A DNA stretch of 64,000 nt. Source: JAJXUB01 sp047974805 (GTDB lineage Bacteria > Actinomycetota > Actinomycetes > Actinomycetales > Dermatophilaceae). Below are positions 9,320-17,831 of the stretch, piece by piece; the first letter of the stretch is position 1; each line of letters begins with the position of its first letter. The stretch lies in NCBI GenBank assembly GCA_047974805.1, contig JBKECS010000006.1:1-64000 (forward strand), given 5' to 3'. Under the pieces are notes generated by a model that saw only the letters and a list, made by a program, of their open reading frames with translations, did no database searches and was not told the origin of the DNA. Both the position numbers and the translations under genes were made by a program.

Positions 9320-10009
9320 GTGAACACGGCAGCGGAACCGATCGGCGCGGCCGTCCGCCTCCTCATTGCCGATGACCACGAGCTCTATCGGCGCGGTCTG
9401 CAGACGATCCTGTCCTTGGACGACCGGATCGACGTCGTTGGTGAGGCAGGCGACGGTGAGGAAGCCGTCGAGCGGGCGGTGGAGCTGGCACCGGACGTCG
9501 TCGCCATGGACGTGCGGATGCCGCGGCTGTCGGGTATTGAGGCATGCAGCGCCATCCGCACCCAGGTGCCGTCCACGCGGATCCTCATTCTCACGATGTC
9601 CGAGGATGAGGCCGATCTCTTCGCGGCGATCAAAGCGGGCGCCAACGGCTACGTGCTCAAGGACGTGCCCGGCGAGGAGATCGCCGACGGCATCCTTGCC
9701 GTGCACGCCGGCCAGTCACTCATTCCCCCCTCAATGGCCTCCCAGCTGCTCAATGAGTTTGCCGAACTCAGCAGGCTGGCCGAATCCGGGCCCAACCCCG
9801 GAACACCCCGGTTGACCGAACGGGAGATCGAGGTCCTTCGCCTGGTCGCCAGGGGGCTGCACAACCGAGACATCGCTCGCGAATTGTTCATCGCCGAGAA
9901 CACGGTGAAGAACCACGTGCGGAACATCCTGGAAAAGTTGCAGATGCACTCGCGCACCGAGGCGGCGCTGTACGCGGTCCGCGAACGCCTCGTCGACAAC
10001 ATCGAATGA
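9320..10009 (+). CDS. NarL/FixJ-type response regulator, orphan
   Basis: About 229 residues. The receiver domain starts LLIADDHELYRRGLQ, with the phosphoacceptor Asp near residue 64 in VVAMDVRMPRLSG and the conserved Lys in LKDVPGEE. The C-terminal LuxR-type helix-turn-helix is TEREIEVLRLVARG to ENTVKNHVRNILEKL. GTG at 9320 follows a GGTGAGGG site. No kinase gene is adjacent, so its partner is unknown. The stop overlaps the next start (ATGA, 10006-10009), coupling it to the AlkZ-like gene. The receiver is complete, so it is probably phosphorylated. Confidence 0.93.
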   Translation: MNTAAEPIGAAVRLLIADDHELYRRGLQTILSLDDRIDVVGEAGDGEEAVERAVELAPDVVAMDVRMPRLSGIEACSAIRTQVPSTRILILTMSEDEADLFAAIKAGANGYVLKDVPGEEIADGILAVHAGQSLIPPSMASQLLNEFAELSRLAESGPNPGTPRLTEREIEVLRLVARGLHNRDIARELFIAENTVKNHVRNILEKLQMHSRTEAALYAVRERLVDNIE

Positions 10010-11217
10010 ACATGCCCGAGGCTTGCCCCGGGCGCCACCTGTCATTGGCGCAGGCTCGACGGATCGCCCTGGCGGCCCAGGGGTTCACCCGGCCCCGCCC
10101 GCAGGCCAGGGCCGTGGGGGCGGCAGACCTCACCCGGGTGATCGACACGGTCGGGGTGGTCCAGATCGACAGCGTCAACGTCCTCACCCGCAGTCACTAC
10201 CTGCCGTTCTTCTCCCGCCTCGGCGCGTACGACACGCAGGCCTTGGACCGGCTCCGCGATCGAGGGCCGCGTCGTCTCGTCGAATACTGGGCGCACGAGG
10301 CGTCCCTCATCCCGGTCCGAACCTGGCCGTTGCTGGACTTCCGGATGCGGCGTGCTGAATCGGAATCCTGGGGTGGGATGCAGCGGGTGGCGGCCGAGCA
10401 TCCTCAGCTGGTCACCATGGTCAAACACGAGGTCCAGCGGCATGGCCCGCTGACCGCCAGGCAGGTCGAGGCACGCCTGTCGCATGAGGCGCCTCATGTC
10501 CGTCAGGGGTGGGGCTGGAACTGGTCCTTGGTCAAGCATGCGCTGGAGCATCTGTTCTGGGCGGGGCAGATTTCCTCCGCGGGGCGCACTCGTCAGTTCG
10601 AACGGCGGTATGCCGCGCTCGAACTGGTCTTCCCCCGCCCGCTATGGCTGGAGGTGCTCGACCGGCGGGCGCGGCCGAGCGAGCAGGCGGCATTCGTCGA
10701 CCTCATCCGGCTCGCGGCCACCGCCCATGGCATCGGCACGCAGCAGTGCCTACGCGACTACTTCCGTCTCAGTCTCGCTCAGGCGGGCCCGGCCATCGCC
10801 GAACTGGTTCGCCTCGGCGAACTGGAACCGGTGACCGTGACGGGCTGGGGACGTCCGGCATACCTGCATGTCGCAGCGCGGCGTCCGCGGACGGTGCGGG
10901 CGCGGGCACTGTTGTCGCCCTTCGACTCGCTCATCTGGCAGCGTGACCGCACCAGGGCACTGTTCGGGTTCGATTACCGGCTGGAGATCTACACCCCGGC
11001 AGATCGGCGAGTGCACGGCTACTACGTGCTGCCGTTCCTGTTCGGCGATGCGCTGGTCGCCCGGTGCGATCTCAAGGCGGACCGCGCTCGCGGGGTCCTG
11101 CGGGTCCAACGGTTGACCTGGGAGCCGGACGCTCCGGCCGAGGCGGCATCCGCGCTGACGGACGAGTTGGCGCTGATGGCCACATGGCTAGGGCTGACCC
11201 GCATCGACTTTGTCTAG
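10006..11217 (+). CDS. AlkZ/YcaQ-like winged-helix DNA glycosylase family protein
   Basis: About 403 residues of the HTH_42 (YcaQ/AlkZ) family, made of tandem winged helices that wrap DNA. Characterised members excise bulky alkylated bases or unhook interstrand crosslinks. The catalytic motif of the YcaQ branch, Gln-x-Asp, is present as VVQIDSVNVL with Gln53 and Asp55. Other family marks are RSHYLPFFSRLG, YWAHEASLIP, and a C-terminal LLSPFDSLIWQRDR. The start overlaps the response regulator stop by 4 bp. Activity is inferred from family and motif only; the substrate could differ. Confidence 0.85.
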   Translation: MNMPEACPGRHLSLAQARRIALAAQGFTRPRPQARAVGAADLTRVIDTVGVVQIDSVNVLTRSHYLPFFSRLGAYDTQALDRLRDRGPRRLVEYWAHEASLIPVRTWPLLDFRMRRAESESWGGMQRVAAEHPQLVTMVKHEVQRHGPLTARQVEARLSHEAPHVRQGWGWNWSLVKHALEHLFWAGQISSAGRTRQFERRYAALELVFPRPLWLEVLDRRARPSEQAAFVDLIRLAATAHGIGTQQCLRDYFRLSLAQAGPAIAELVRLGELEPVTVTGWGRPAYLHVAARRPRTVRARALLSPFDSLIWQRDRTRALFGFDYRLEIYTPADRRVHGYYVLPFLFGDALVARCDLKADRARGVLRVQRLTWEPDAPAEAASALTDELALMATWLGLTRIDFV

Positions 11218-11257
11218 CCCACCCGAGACGTCTCGATGCCCACGCAGATGGGCGGAC

Positions 11258-12415
11258 TCACCGCAGGAGCTCCCAGTGGAAGGCGTCCTGCCACCCGCCA
11301 CCGGGCAGGGCGTCGGTCCGATGCTCGACCCCCCACCGGGCGAACCCCAACCGCTGCAGCACAGCGTTGGAGGCGGTGTTGTCGGCAGCAGTGACCGCCG
11401 TCAGGCGGCTCAGTTCGAGCCCACCGTCCCGTTCCGGTTCGAAGGCATGCCCTATGGCCAGCCGGGCGGCTTCGGTGGCCAGGCCTCGGCCGCGGGCCGC
11501 CGGGACAAGGAAATAGCCGAGCTCGGCGCCGGGGGGGTCGATCACTGCATGGTTGGAGAAGATCAGGACCGACCCGTATGCCTGGTCGGTCGCCTTGTCC
11601 GCGATACACCATTGCACGCAGGTGCCGGCAGCTGCTCGTTCGCGGCGTTCAAGGAGCCAGCTGGCGAACGTCAGTTGGTTCGGCGCGGCACCGTCGGGCA
11701 TGAAATGGCCGGGGATGTCCATGGGCTGAGCGGCTCCCTGGTCGCCCTCGTTCCAGGCGCGCAGCACGACCCGATCTCCGACGATCCGGGGGATGTCCCA
11801 CCAGGGCGTCGCCGGCTGCATGGGGTCGTTGGCGCCCAGGGACGCTGCCCACAGGTCCACCGGGCACTCGGTGGCGTCGGCACGACGGCCCCGTGCACCA
11901 CCGGGGATCGTCCCGTGGTGGGTGAAGCCGCACGCCCAGGCGACTCGCCTGGAGGCGAAGTTGCCGACCTGGGCGTGCCAGTGAATTCGTTCCAGCGGTT
12001 GCCCCCAGGGGCCGGTGGTGAAGGCGTAGCGCGCGGCAATCCGGACAGCGCGCGCCATGATGCCGGTGCCGCGTGCCGCCGGAGACAAGCTGTAGCCGAC
12101 CTCGCCCAGGCCTCGTCCTCGGAAACGGAGGTCGATCAACCCGGCGAACGGGTGCGCGGCGGTCTCGATGCCCCAGAGGCGGGTGCCATCCGGTGCGGCC
12201 GACGCTGTGCGGGTCTCGTCGAGATAGGCGCGGGCATCCGTGTCGGCATACGGATGAGGAACCGTGGTCCAACGCACTACCTCGGGATCGTTCGACTGCG
12301 CGACGATCGCGGGGATGTCCCCGTCCTCAAGGGCGCGCAGACGGACGGTTCCGTCGGTCAACTCCGGAACACCGTTGGGAACGGATGTTCTTGGCGGGAT
12401 TGCACTGCTGCTCAC
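11258..12415 (-). CDS. tandem GNAT acetyltransferase-domain protein
   Basis: About 385 residues with two GNAT folds in tandem. The first begins LTDGTVRLRALEDGDIPAIV and contains the acetyl-CoA loop near LSPAARGTGIMARAV. The second begins DRVVLRAWNEGDQGA and has LVPAARGRGLATEAARL. Each loop is a recognisable R/Q-x-x-G-x-G/A-type pyrophosphate-binding site, so both domains may bind acetyl-CoA, and both resemble the RimJ/RimL group. The acceptor substrate is unknown. The start is uncertain: GTG at 12415 follows a CACAGT box by 7 nt (leaderless-type), while TTG at 12451 would add 12 residues. It is divergent from secA. Confidence 0.82.
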   Translation of the reverse strand: MSSSAIPPRTSVPNGVPELTDGTVRLRALEDGDIPAIVAQSNDPEVVRWTTVPHPYADTDARAYLDETRTASAAPDGTRLWGIETAAHPFAGLIDLRFRGRGLGEVGYSLSPAARGTGIMARAVRIAARYAFTTGPWGQPLERIHWHAQVGNFASRRVAWACGFTHHGTIPGGARGRRADATECPVDLWAASLGANDPMQPATPWWDIPRIVGDRVVLRAWNEGDQGAAQPMDIPGHFMPDGAAPNQLTFASWLLERRERAAAGTCVQWCIADKATDQAYGSVLIFSNHAVIDPPGAELGYFLVPAARGRGLATEAARLAIGHAFEPERDGGLELSRLTAVTAADNTASNAVLQRLGFARWGVEHRTDALPGGGWQDAFHWELLR

Positions 12416-12484
12416 ATGCGCCACTGTGCCACCACCGTCGGGAACCGCCAAGGTGAGCCAGCACGTTGACCATGTCGGCTCGAC

Positions 12485-12490
12485 TACGCT
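12485..12490 (+). promoter_or_regulatory. possible -10 element for secA
   Basis: TACGCT in the secA/GNAT intergenic region fits TANNNT and would give a leader of about 80-85 nt. The nearest -35-like TTGACC is only 13 bp upstream, shorter than a normal spacer, so support is weak. Confidence 0.3.
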
Positions 12491-12580
12491 GGATGCCCGG
12501 GGCTTGACCCGCTACGTGCCCATCACGGATTTGGACGAGCTGCCGACCACCACATGTGACCCTCAGGAGTGTCGAGAAGC

Positions 12581-15409
12581 GTGCCCAAGATCGTCGAACG
12601 CCTGCTGCGTGCCGGTGAAGGCCGCATCATCAAGAAGCTCGAGTCGATCGCCGGGCAGGTGAACGCCCTGGAGGAGGACTTCGAACAGCTCACCGACGCC
12701 GAACTGCGCGAGGAGACCGCGAAGTTCAAGGAGCGGTTGGCCGAGGGTGAGACCCTCGACGATCTGCTGCCCGAGGCCTTCGCCGCCGTTCGTGAGGCGA
12801 GCAAACGCACCCTGGGCAAGCGTCACTTCGACGTGCAGATCATGGGCGGTGCGGCGCTTCATTTGGGCAATGTCGCCGAGATGAAGACCGGCGAGGGCAA
12901 GACCCTTGTGGCGACCCTGCCGTCCTATCTCAACGCGTTGACCGGCCACGGCGTGCACGTCATTACGGTCAACGACTACCTCGCCGAATACCAGGCCGAA
13001 CTGATGGGCCGGGTGCATCGAGCGCTGGGACTGGAAACGGGGTGCATCCTGTCCCAGATGACCCCGGAGCAGCGGCGGGTCGAGTATGCCAAGGACATCA
13101 CCTACGGAACGAACAACGAGTTCGGGTTCGACTATCTGCGCGACAACATGGCCTGGAGCACCGCAGAACTGGTCCAGCGGGGCCACCACTTCTGCATCGT
13201 CGACGAGGTCGACTCCATTCTCATTGATGAGGCCCGCACCCCGTTGATCATCTCCGGCCCGGCCGACCAGCCGACGAAGTGGTACACCGAGTTCGCCAAG
13301 ATCGTCACCCGTCTGGATCGAGGACAAGCCGCCGACCGTATGCGGGGGATCGAGGCCACCGGCGACTACGAGGTCGACGAGAAGAAGAAGACCGTGGGGA
13401 TCCTCGAGCCCGGGATTGACAAGGTCGAGGACTACCTTGGCATCGACAACCTCTACGAGAGCACGAACACCCCGCTCATCGGTTACCTCAACAACGCGAT
13501 TCGGGCCAAGGAGCTGTACCACCGCGACAAGGACTATGTCGTCCTCGACGGTGACGTGCTCATCGTTGACGAACACACCGGCCGAGTCCTGAAGGGGCGG
13601 CGCTACAACGAGGGCATGCACCAGGCCATCGAGGCCAAGGAGGGGGTGACGATCCAGAACGAGAACCAGACCCTGGCAACGATCACCTTGCAGAACTACT
13701 TCCGGATGTACGACAAGCTCTCCGGGATGACCGGTACGGCCCAGACCGAGGCTGCCGAACTGCATTCGATCTACAAGCTCGGCGTCGTCTCCATCCGCAC
13801 CAATATGCCGATGATTCGCGTCGATCAGTCCGATCTGGTCTATCGCACCGAGGTGGCCAAGTTCGACGCCGTGGTCGAGGACCTCGTGGAGCGCCACGAG
13901 AAGGGTCAGCCGGTCCTCGTTGGCACGACCTCGGTGGAGAAGTCGGAGTACCTGTCTGATCAGCTGCGCCGACGCGGGGTCCCGCACGCCGTGCTCAACG
14001 CCAAGCAGCATGAGCGGGAGGCGACCATCGTTGCCGAGGCGGGACGCAAGGGCGCCGTCACGGTGGCGACGAACATGGCCGGCCGGGGAACGGACATCAT
14101 GCTCGGCGGGAACCCCGAATTCCGGGCGGTCCTGCAATTGAAGAACCAGGGCCTGGATCCGCACGAGACCCCCGAGGAATACGAGGCCGCTTGGGATGAG
14201 GCGCTCGCCGGTGCCGAGGCAGCGGTGGCCGCCGAGCACGAGGACGTCCAAGAACTCGGCGGACTCTATGTGTTGGGCACCGAACGGCACGAGTCGCGGC
14301 GGATCGACAACCAGTTGCGGGGTCGTTCCGGGCGACAGGGTGACCCGGGCGAGAGCCGGTTCTATCTGTCCCTGGAGGACAACCTCATGCGGCGCTTCAA
14401 CGCCGGGATGGTCGACCGGGTCATGCAGATGGGTGGGCTCGATGATGACCAGCCCATCGAGTCCAAGATGGTCTCGAGGTCTATCCAATCTGCCCAGACG
14501 CAGGTGGAGGCGCACAACTTCGAAATCCGCAAGAACGTGTTGAAGTACGACGACGTACTCAATCGGCAGCGTCAGGTCATCTATGACCAGCGCGGCCAGG
14601 TCCTCGGGGGCGCCGACCTGCATGAGCAGATCCGCTACTTCGTCAATGACGTCGTGGGCGCCTATATCGATGCGGCGGCCGCCGAGGGGTTCCCCGAGGA
14701 TTGGGATCTCGACCGGCTCTGGGCAGCGCTGAAGACCCTCTACCCCATCTCGGTGACCCAGCAGCAGTTGGTCGACGCGGTCGGGGGGCGCGGCTCGCTG
14801 ACCGCGGGCGCGCTTCGCGAGGAGATCCTCTCCGACGCGCACGCCGCGTATGACGCACGCGAGGAATCGCTCACGCCCGAGGTCATGCGCGAGGTGGAGC
14901 GCCGAGTGATGCTCTCGGTGCTGGACCGGAAGTGGCGCGAACATCTCTACGAAATGGACTACCTGCAGGAGGGCATCGGTCTGCGTGCCATGGCCCAACG
15001 CGACCCGCTCGTGGAGTATCAGCGCGAGGGCTACCAGCTGTGGGAGGCGATGAACGAGTCGGTCAAGGAGGAGGCCGTCGGCCTGCTCTTCCATGTCGAC
15101 ATCGAGGCCCCGGCACCTGTCCAGGAGGAAGCGGCACCGCAACACGTCACGGATCTGCTCGCGGATATGCCGACGCCGGCGGTCCCGGATGAGCGGATCA
15201 CCGAGGAACCTCGGCTGCGGCCCCCAGCGCAGGCGCGGGAACTGCACTACACCGCACCTGGTGAGGATGGCGGGGTCGACGAGCGGGATGTCGTCGTGGC
15301 TGGTTCGCAGGTTCCTGCCGAAGTGTTCGAGGGGACGCCACGCAACGCGCCGTGTCCGTGCGGTTCCGGGAAGAAGTACAAGATGTGCCACGGGCGGGAC
15401 GCCGCCTGA
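12581..15409 (+). CDS. secA: preprotein translocase ATPase SecA
   Basis: SecA drives secretory preproteins through SecYEG using ATP. The protein is about 942 residues. It shows the nucleotide-binding fold 1 P-loop MKTGEGKT (near residue 100), the DEAD-type motif in VDEVDSILIDEARTP, the preprotein cross-linking domain, fold 2 with TNMAGRGTDIMLGG, and the helical wing. A C-terminal zinc motif CPCGSGKKYKMCHG is linked by an acidic, Pro-rich region and probably contacts SecB-like partners or the ribosome. GTG at 12581 gives the family N-terminus (V/M)PKIVERLLRAGEGR; GTG at 12569 is possible. It converges with the Rv3235-family gene. Confidence 0.97.
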   Translation: MPKIVERLLRAGEGRIIKKLESIAGQVNALEEDFEQLTDAELREETAKFKERLAEGETLDDLLPEAFAAVREASKRTLGKRHFDVQIMGGAALHLGNVAEMKTGEGKTLVATLPSYLNALTGHGVHVITVNDYLAEYQAELMGRVHRALGLETGCILSQMTPEQRRVEYAKDITYGTNNEFGFDYLRDNMAWSTAELVQRGHHFCIVDEVDSILIDEARTPLIISGPADQPTKWYTEFAKIVTRLDRGQAADRMRGIEATGDYEVDEKKKTVGILEPGIDKVEDYLGIDNLYESTNTPLIGYLNNAIRAKELYHRDKDYVVLDGDVLIVDEHTGRVLKGRRYNEGMHQAIEAKEGVTIQNENQTLATITLQNYFRMYDKLSGMTGTAQTEAAELHSIYKLGVVSIRTNMPMIRVDQSDLVYRTEVAKFDAVVEDLVERHEKGQPVLVGTTSVEKSEYLSDQLRRRGVPHAVLNAKQHEREATIVAEAGRKGAVTVATNMAGRGTDIMLGGNPEFRAVLQLKNQGLDPHETPEEYEAAWDEALAGAEAAVAAEHEDVQELGGLYVLGTERHESRRIDNQLRGRSGRQGDPGESRFYLSLEDNLMRRFNAGMVDRVMQMGGLDDDQPIESKMVSRSIQSAQTQVEAHNFEIRKNVLKYDDVLNRQRQVIYDQRGQVLGGADLHEQIRYFVNDVVGAYIDAAAAEGFPEDWDLDRLWAALKTLYPISVTQQQLVDAVGGRGSLTAGALREEILSDAHAAYDAREESLTPEVMREVERRVMLSVLDRKWREHLYEMDYLQEGIGLRAMAQRDPLVEYQREGYQLWEAMNESVKEEAVGLLFHVDIEAPAPVQEEAAPQHVTDLLADMPTPAVPDERITEEPRLRPPAQARELHYTAPGEDGGVDERDVVVAGSQVPAEVFEGTPRNAPCPCGSGKKYKMCHGRDAA

Positions 15410-15421
15410 TCACGGCCTGGC

Positions 15422-15961
15422 TCATCCCAGGGCGAGTGCGTCGATGCGCCACCGGCCGTCCAAACCCACCAGACGCAGGGCCACGGCCCGGACCCTGAGG
15501 CCGTCGATGAGGACAACGGCGACTTCGGCGACGCCCTCGCCCGGTTCGCAGACACGCACCCGACGAATCCGCACTCGGGCAGCGCGGCGTGGGTCGGTTC
15601 CGGTCCGCTCAGCATGGCTGATCTTCCGGCCGAGGGCCTCGTACACGGCGGGGCTGGTCCAACGCTGAAGCTGGGGCAGGCTACGGACGCCGCGGAGCAC
15701 CTCGACGACGGCCACGGTCATCCGGGCTGCCCAGTCGTGAGGATCAGGCAATTCCCGGGCGCGAGTGGGGCGTGGCGCGGCCCAGCGGTCGGCCTCGTCC
15801 TGGAACTCGACGGCCAGTGAGCCTTGGATGTAGAGGGGCAGGTGCGCCTGGTTCATTCGTTGGTGCATGAGCGCGTCGTACGGTTCGTTGGACTCGGGGG
15901 GGCGCCGGTGCGGCGAACCGAGCGGCGCTGCGGTCGGCTCCCACGCGGCGATTGTGCTCAC
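15422..15961 (-). CDS. Rv3235-family (DUF6459) conserved protein
   Basis: About 179 residues, Arg- and Ala-rich, with a C-terminal conserved segment RVRVCEPGEGVAEVAVVLI...ALRLVGLDGRWRIDALALG, typical of the actinobacterial Rv3235/DUF6459 family found near secA. The fold recalls a small alpha+beta cone (NTF2-like), but that is an impression. GTG at 15961 overlaps the stop of the LysM gene (GTGA), so the two are co-translated. Function is unknown; coupling to a LysM protein suggests an envelope role. Confidence 0.75.
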   Translation of the reverse strand: MSTIAAWEPTAAPLGSPHRRPPESNEPYDALMHQRMNQAHLPLYIQGSLAVEFQDEADRWAAPRPTRARELPDPHDWAARMTVAVVEVLRGVRSLPQLQRWTSPAVYEALGRKISHAERTGTDPRRAARVRIRRVRVCEPGEGVAEVAVVLIDGLRVRAVALRLVGLDGRWRIDALALG

Positions 15962-16806
15962 GGCGTCGCCGCCTGTGGCGGGTGCAGGATCTGGCCGGGA
16001 AGGATGAGGTCGGGGTCCTCGCCAATGGTGTCCCGGTTGGCCGCATACCACTGCGGCCAGGCGGCGGCGATCTCGACCTCGGTGGCATCCGGGCCGAGCC
16101 GGGCTGCCGCGATGCCCCATAGCGTGTCGCCTCGGTGGACGACCACGTCGCCGTCATCGGCCGGCGTCGTTAGAGATCTCGATATCGCCGGTGATTCGGT
16201 CGTAGGTGCGGGCGTCGGTGGGCGTCGTGTTGGCCCCAGCGTGGGGCTGGGACTGGGGCGCACCCCAGGGCGTGAGGGAAGAAGGCCTGGATCTGGGGCT
16301 CGCTGCGGTGTCGCGGAGGCCTCGGCAGGGGATGGCTCACCGAACATGACCCCTGGCGCGGTGTGGGGATTGGGCGGGGTTCCCACAGGGTGACCCGCCG
16401 TGACGCTGACCGCGACGAGCGGCATACGGGACGCCGCCGCCGTGCTCGGCAATGCCAGGGTGCCTGTGCTCGCGGTGAGCAACCAGACTGCCAGCCGCCG
16501 GGCCAGCATCGGGGTTAGCCGGGTGGATGCATGTGCAGCCAGAGAACCTAGGCGACCGGGAAGCGCCGAAACAGTGCCGAGGACGATGCCGAGCACAAGC
16601 CACCCGGCCAGGATCGTGGCAGCTGTCGCGGCCAGGGCCGTCACCAGCTCTGCTGGGCTGACCCGCCCGGAGACCATGGCGAGGTCCCAGCTCCTTGCGG
16701 TGAGCGTCGTCAGCAGGGCCATCACGACGGTGGCCGCCAAAGCGAAGCCCACCAGACGAAATGCTGCAGTGTAAGCTCGTATAGCTCTATTTGCCTGCAT
16801 TTGCAT
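15958..16806 (-). CDS. membrane-anchored LysM-domain protein
   Basis: About 282 residues. Two hydrophobic segments (about 14-35 and 58-85) are followed by a third around 110-135, then a long Pro/Ser/Thr-rich linker (about 145-225), then a C-terminal LysM domain (about 226-280) with VVVHRGDTLWGIAAARLG and DLILPGQILHPP. LysM binds peptidoglycan, so the domain probably sits outside the membrane. ATG at 16806 is preferred: TACATT on the minus strand (16819-16814) ends 7 nt before it and TTGCAC (16841-16836) fits a -35. In-frame ATG codons at 16830 and 16800 are alternatives. Its stop overlaps the next gene by 4 bp. Confidence 0.78.
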   Translation of the reverse strand: MQMQANRAIRAYTAAFRLVGFALAATVVMALLTTLTARSWDLAMVSGRVSPAELVTALAATAATILAGWLVLGIVLGTVSALPGRLGSLAAHASTRLTPMLARRLAVWLLTASTGTLALPSTAAASRMPLVAVSVTAGHPVGTPPNPHTAPGVMFGEPSPAEASATPQRAPDPGLLPSRPGVRPSPSPTLGPTRRPPTPAPTTESPAISRSLTTPADDGDVVVHRGDTLWGIAAARLGPDATEVEIAAAWPQWYAANRDTIGEDPDLILPGQILHPPQAATP

Positions 16807-16813
16807 GTTATGA

Positions 16814-16841
16814 AATGTACTCAGCCTCATTGAGTGTGCAA
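16814..16841 (-). promoter_or_regulatory. promoter for a leaderless LysM mRNA
   Basis: Read on the minus strand: -35 TTGCAC (16841-16836), 16-bp spacer, -10 TACATT (16819-16814), then seven bases to ATG at 16806. The patch is AT-rich against its surroundings and no Shine-Dalgarno sequence precedes any candidate start, which together suggest leaderless transcription. Confidence 0.5.
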
Positions 16842-16889
16842 CCCGACGGCCGCGAATGTGGATAAGTGGGTGGTTCGGGACGAGGTGGC

Positions 16890-16895
16890 TAGGGT
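16890..16895 (+). promoter_or_regulatory. -10 element for a leaderless mRNA of the Sm-like repeat gene
   Basis: TAGGGT ends seven bases before ATG 16903, the spacing seen for leaderless actinobacterial transcripts. No Shine-Dalgarno sequence is present. The -35 is unclear. Confidence 0.45.
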
Positions 16896-16902
16896 TCCCA
16901 CC

Positions 16903-17463
16903 ATGGGGTGGGAAGGGCTGTTCGACGACCTGGAAGCTCAGTTCGAGAGCCTTCAGCGCCTCGAGCTCGAGGCGGAGGTGGCAGACCGCACTCGGCGCGA
17001 ATTGGCCGGAATCGACCTGATCTCCCGTCTGCTCGGGCACCGAGATTCGGGGTTGACGCTGCGCCTGGTCACCGGCACCACCCTGAGCGGGGTCTTGGCA
17101 GATATCGGTGCCGATTGGATCGCGTTGGCCGAGCCGTCACAGCGGTATCCGGCGGGGGGAACCACGGTGATCGCGCTATCGGCCGTCACCGGGTTCGTCG
17201 GCCTGGGCCGGCGGAGTCAGACGGCGCCATCGCCCCGCCGGTTCGCCCTGGGCTACGTGTTGCGCGCACTCGGACGGGACCGCCAGGTGGTCATCGTGAC
17301 GGATACCTCAGGCAGCGTGCTCACCGGAACCGTCCACCGGGTGGGGGCTGACCACGTCGATCTTGCCGAACATCCGGCCGAGACCGGGCCTCGAACCGAA
17401 GCCATTCGAGCTATCCGAGCGATCCCGTTCTGGGCTCTGGTCAGTATTGCCCCAGCCCGCTGA
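16903..17463 (+). CDS. conserved hypothetical protein with two Sm/SH3-barrel-like repeats
   Basis: About 186 residues. A charged N-terminal helix (about 8-45) precedes two segments that look alike: LRLVTGTTLSGVLADIGADW plus IALAEP, and VIVTDTSGSVLTGTVHRVGA plus DHVDLAEHP. Each reads as beta strands of a small barrel (strand, turn, G-x-L/V, strand, VGAD-type turn, strand), as in Sm-like or SH3-like folds, and each ends in an Ala/Ile-rich strand (TVIALSAVTGFV; AIRAIPFWALVSI). The repeat and fold are my inference. It diverges from the LysM gene, sharing a 96-bp intergenic region. Function unknown; a nucleic-acid or ribosome-related role is possible. Confidence 0.72.
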   Translation: MGWEGLFDDLEAQFESLQRLELEAEVADRTRRELAGIDLISRLLGHRDSGLTLRLVTGTTLSGVLADIGADWIALAEPSQRYPAGGTTVIALSAVTGFVGLGRRSQTAPSPRRFALGYVLRALGRDRQVVIVTDTSGSVLTGTVHRVGADHVDLAEHPAETGPRTEAIRAIRAIPFWALVSIAPAR

Positions 17464-17469
17464 ACCCAG

Positions 17470-17703
17470 CTATGCCGGGTCGATCAGTTCCCCGCCTCGC
17501 GGGTGGGACTCGACGAACTCGCGCGTTTGCGCATACATCCGTTGGATGTATGCCTCCAACTCGCTCGCCTCGACCCGCCACTGTCCCCGGCCCCCGACCT
17601 TGATGGCCGGCAGATCCCCGGAGCGGACCAACGCGTAGGCCTGCGCCGCGCTGACGTCCAGGATCTCGGCAACGTCGGCGAGTTGCAGGAACCGCTTGTC
17701 CAT
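17470..17703 (-). CDS. small helix-turn-helix protein (excisionase/BldC-like)
   Basis: A 77-residue protein that is essentially one MerR/excisionase-type DNA-binding domain: FLQLADVAEILDVSAAQAYALVRSGDLPAIKVGG, then a wing region GQWRVEASELEAYIQ. Such proteins act as architectural regulators (BldC-like) or phage excisionases. There is no integrase nearby, so a chromosomal regulator is more likely. It converges on the Sm-like gene (6 bp apart) and diverges from the SAF-cpaE pair, so it may regulate that pair. CACAAT lies six bases before ATG 17703, compatible with leaderless initiation. Confidence 0.8.
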   Translation of the reverse strand: MDKRFLQLADVAEILDVSAAQAYALVRSGDLPAIKVGGRGQWRVEASELEAYIQRMYAQTREFVESHPRGGELIDPA

Positions 17704-17790
17704 GGCGCCATTGTGCCCGGTTCGCGCACCCCGCTGGCCACGTTGTCCACAGACCAGGGCGCTCGACGCGCGGGGCAGCCGCCGACAACC

Positions 17791-17796
17791 TAGGCT
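17791..17796 (+). promoter_or_regulatory. -10 element for the SAF-cpaE operon
   Basis: TAGGCT would set transcription start near 17803, leaving a short leader that holds the GGAGGA used by ATG 17832. No clear -35. Confidence 0.35.
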
Positions 17797-17831
17797 CGAC
17801 CGAACGGGGACGCATGGGGAGGACCATCACG

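Noticed and set aside
12563..15391. A 942-codon open frame antisense to secA
   Set aside because: It mirrors secA codon for codon, a known artefact of high third-position GC. It has no start context or recognisable domain.
17470..17703. Phage excisionase marking a prophage
   Set aside because: No integrase, phage structural genes or att repeats occur nearby; a BldC-like chromosomal regulator is more likely.
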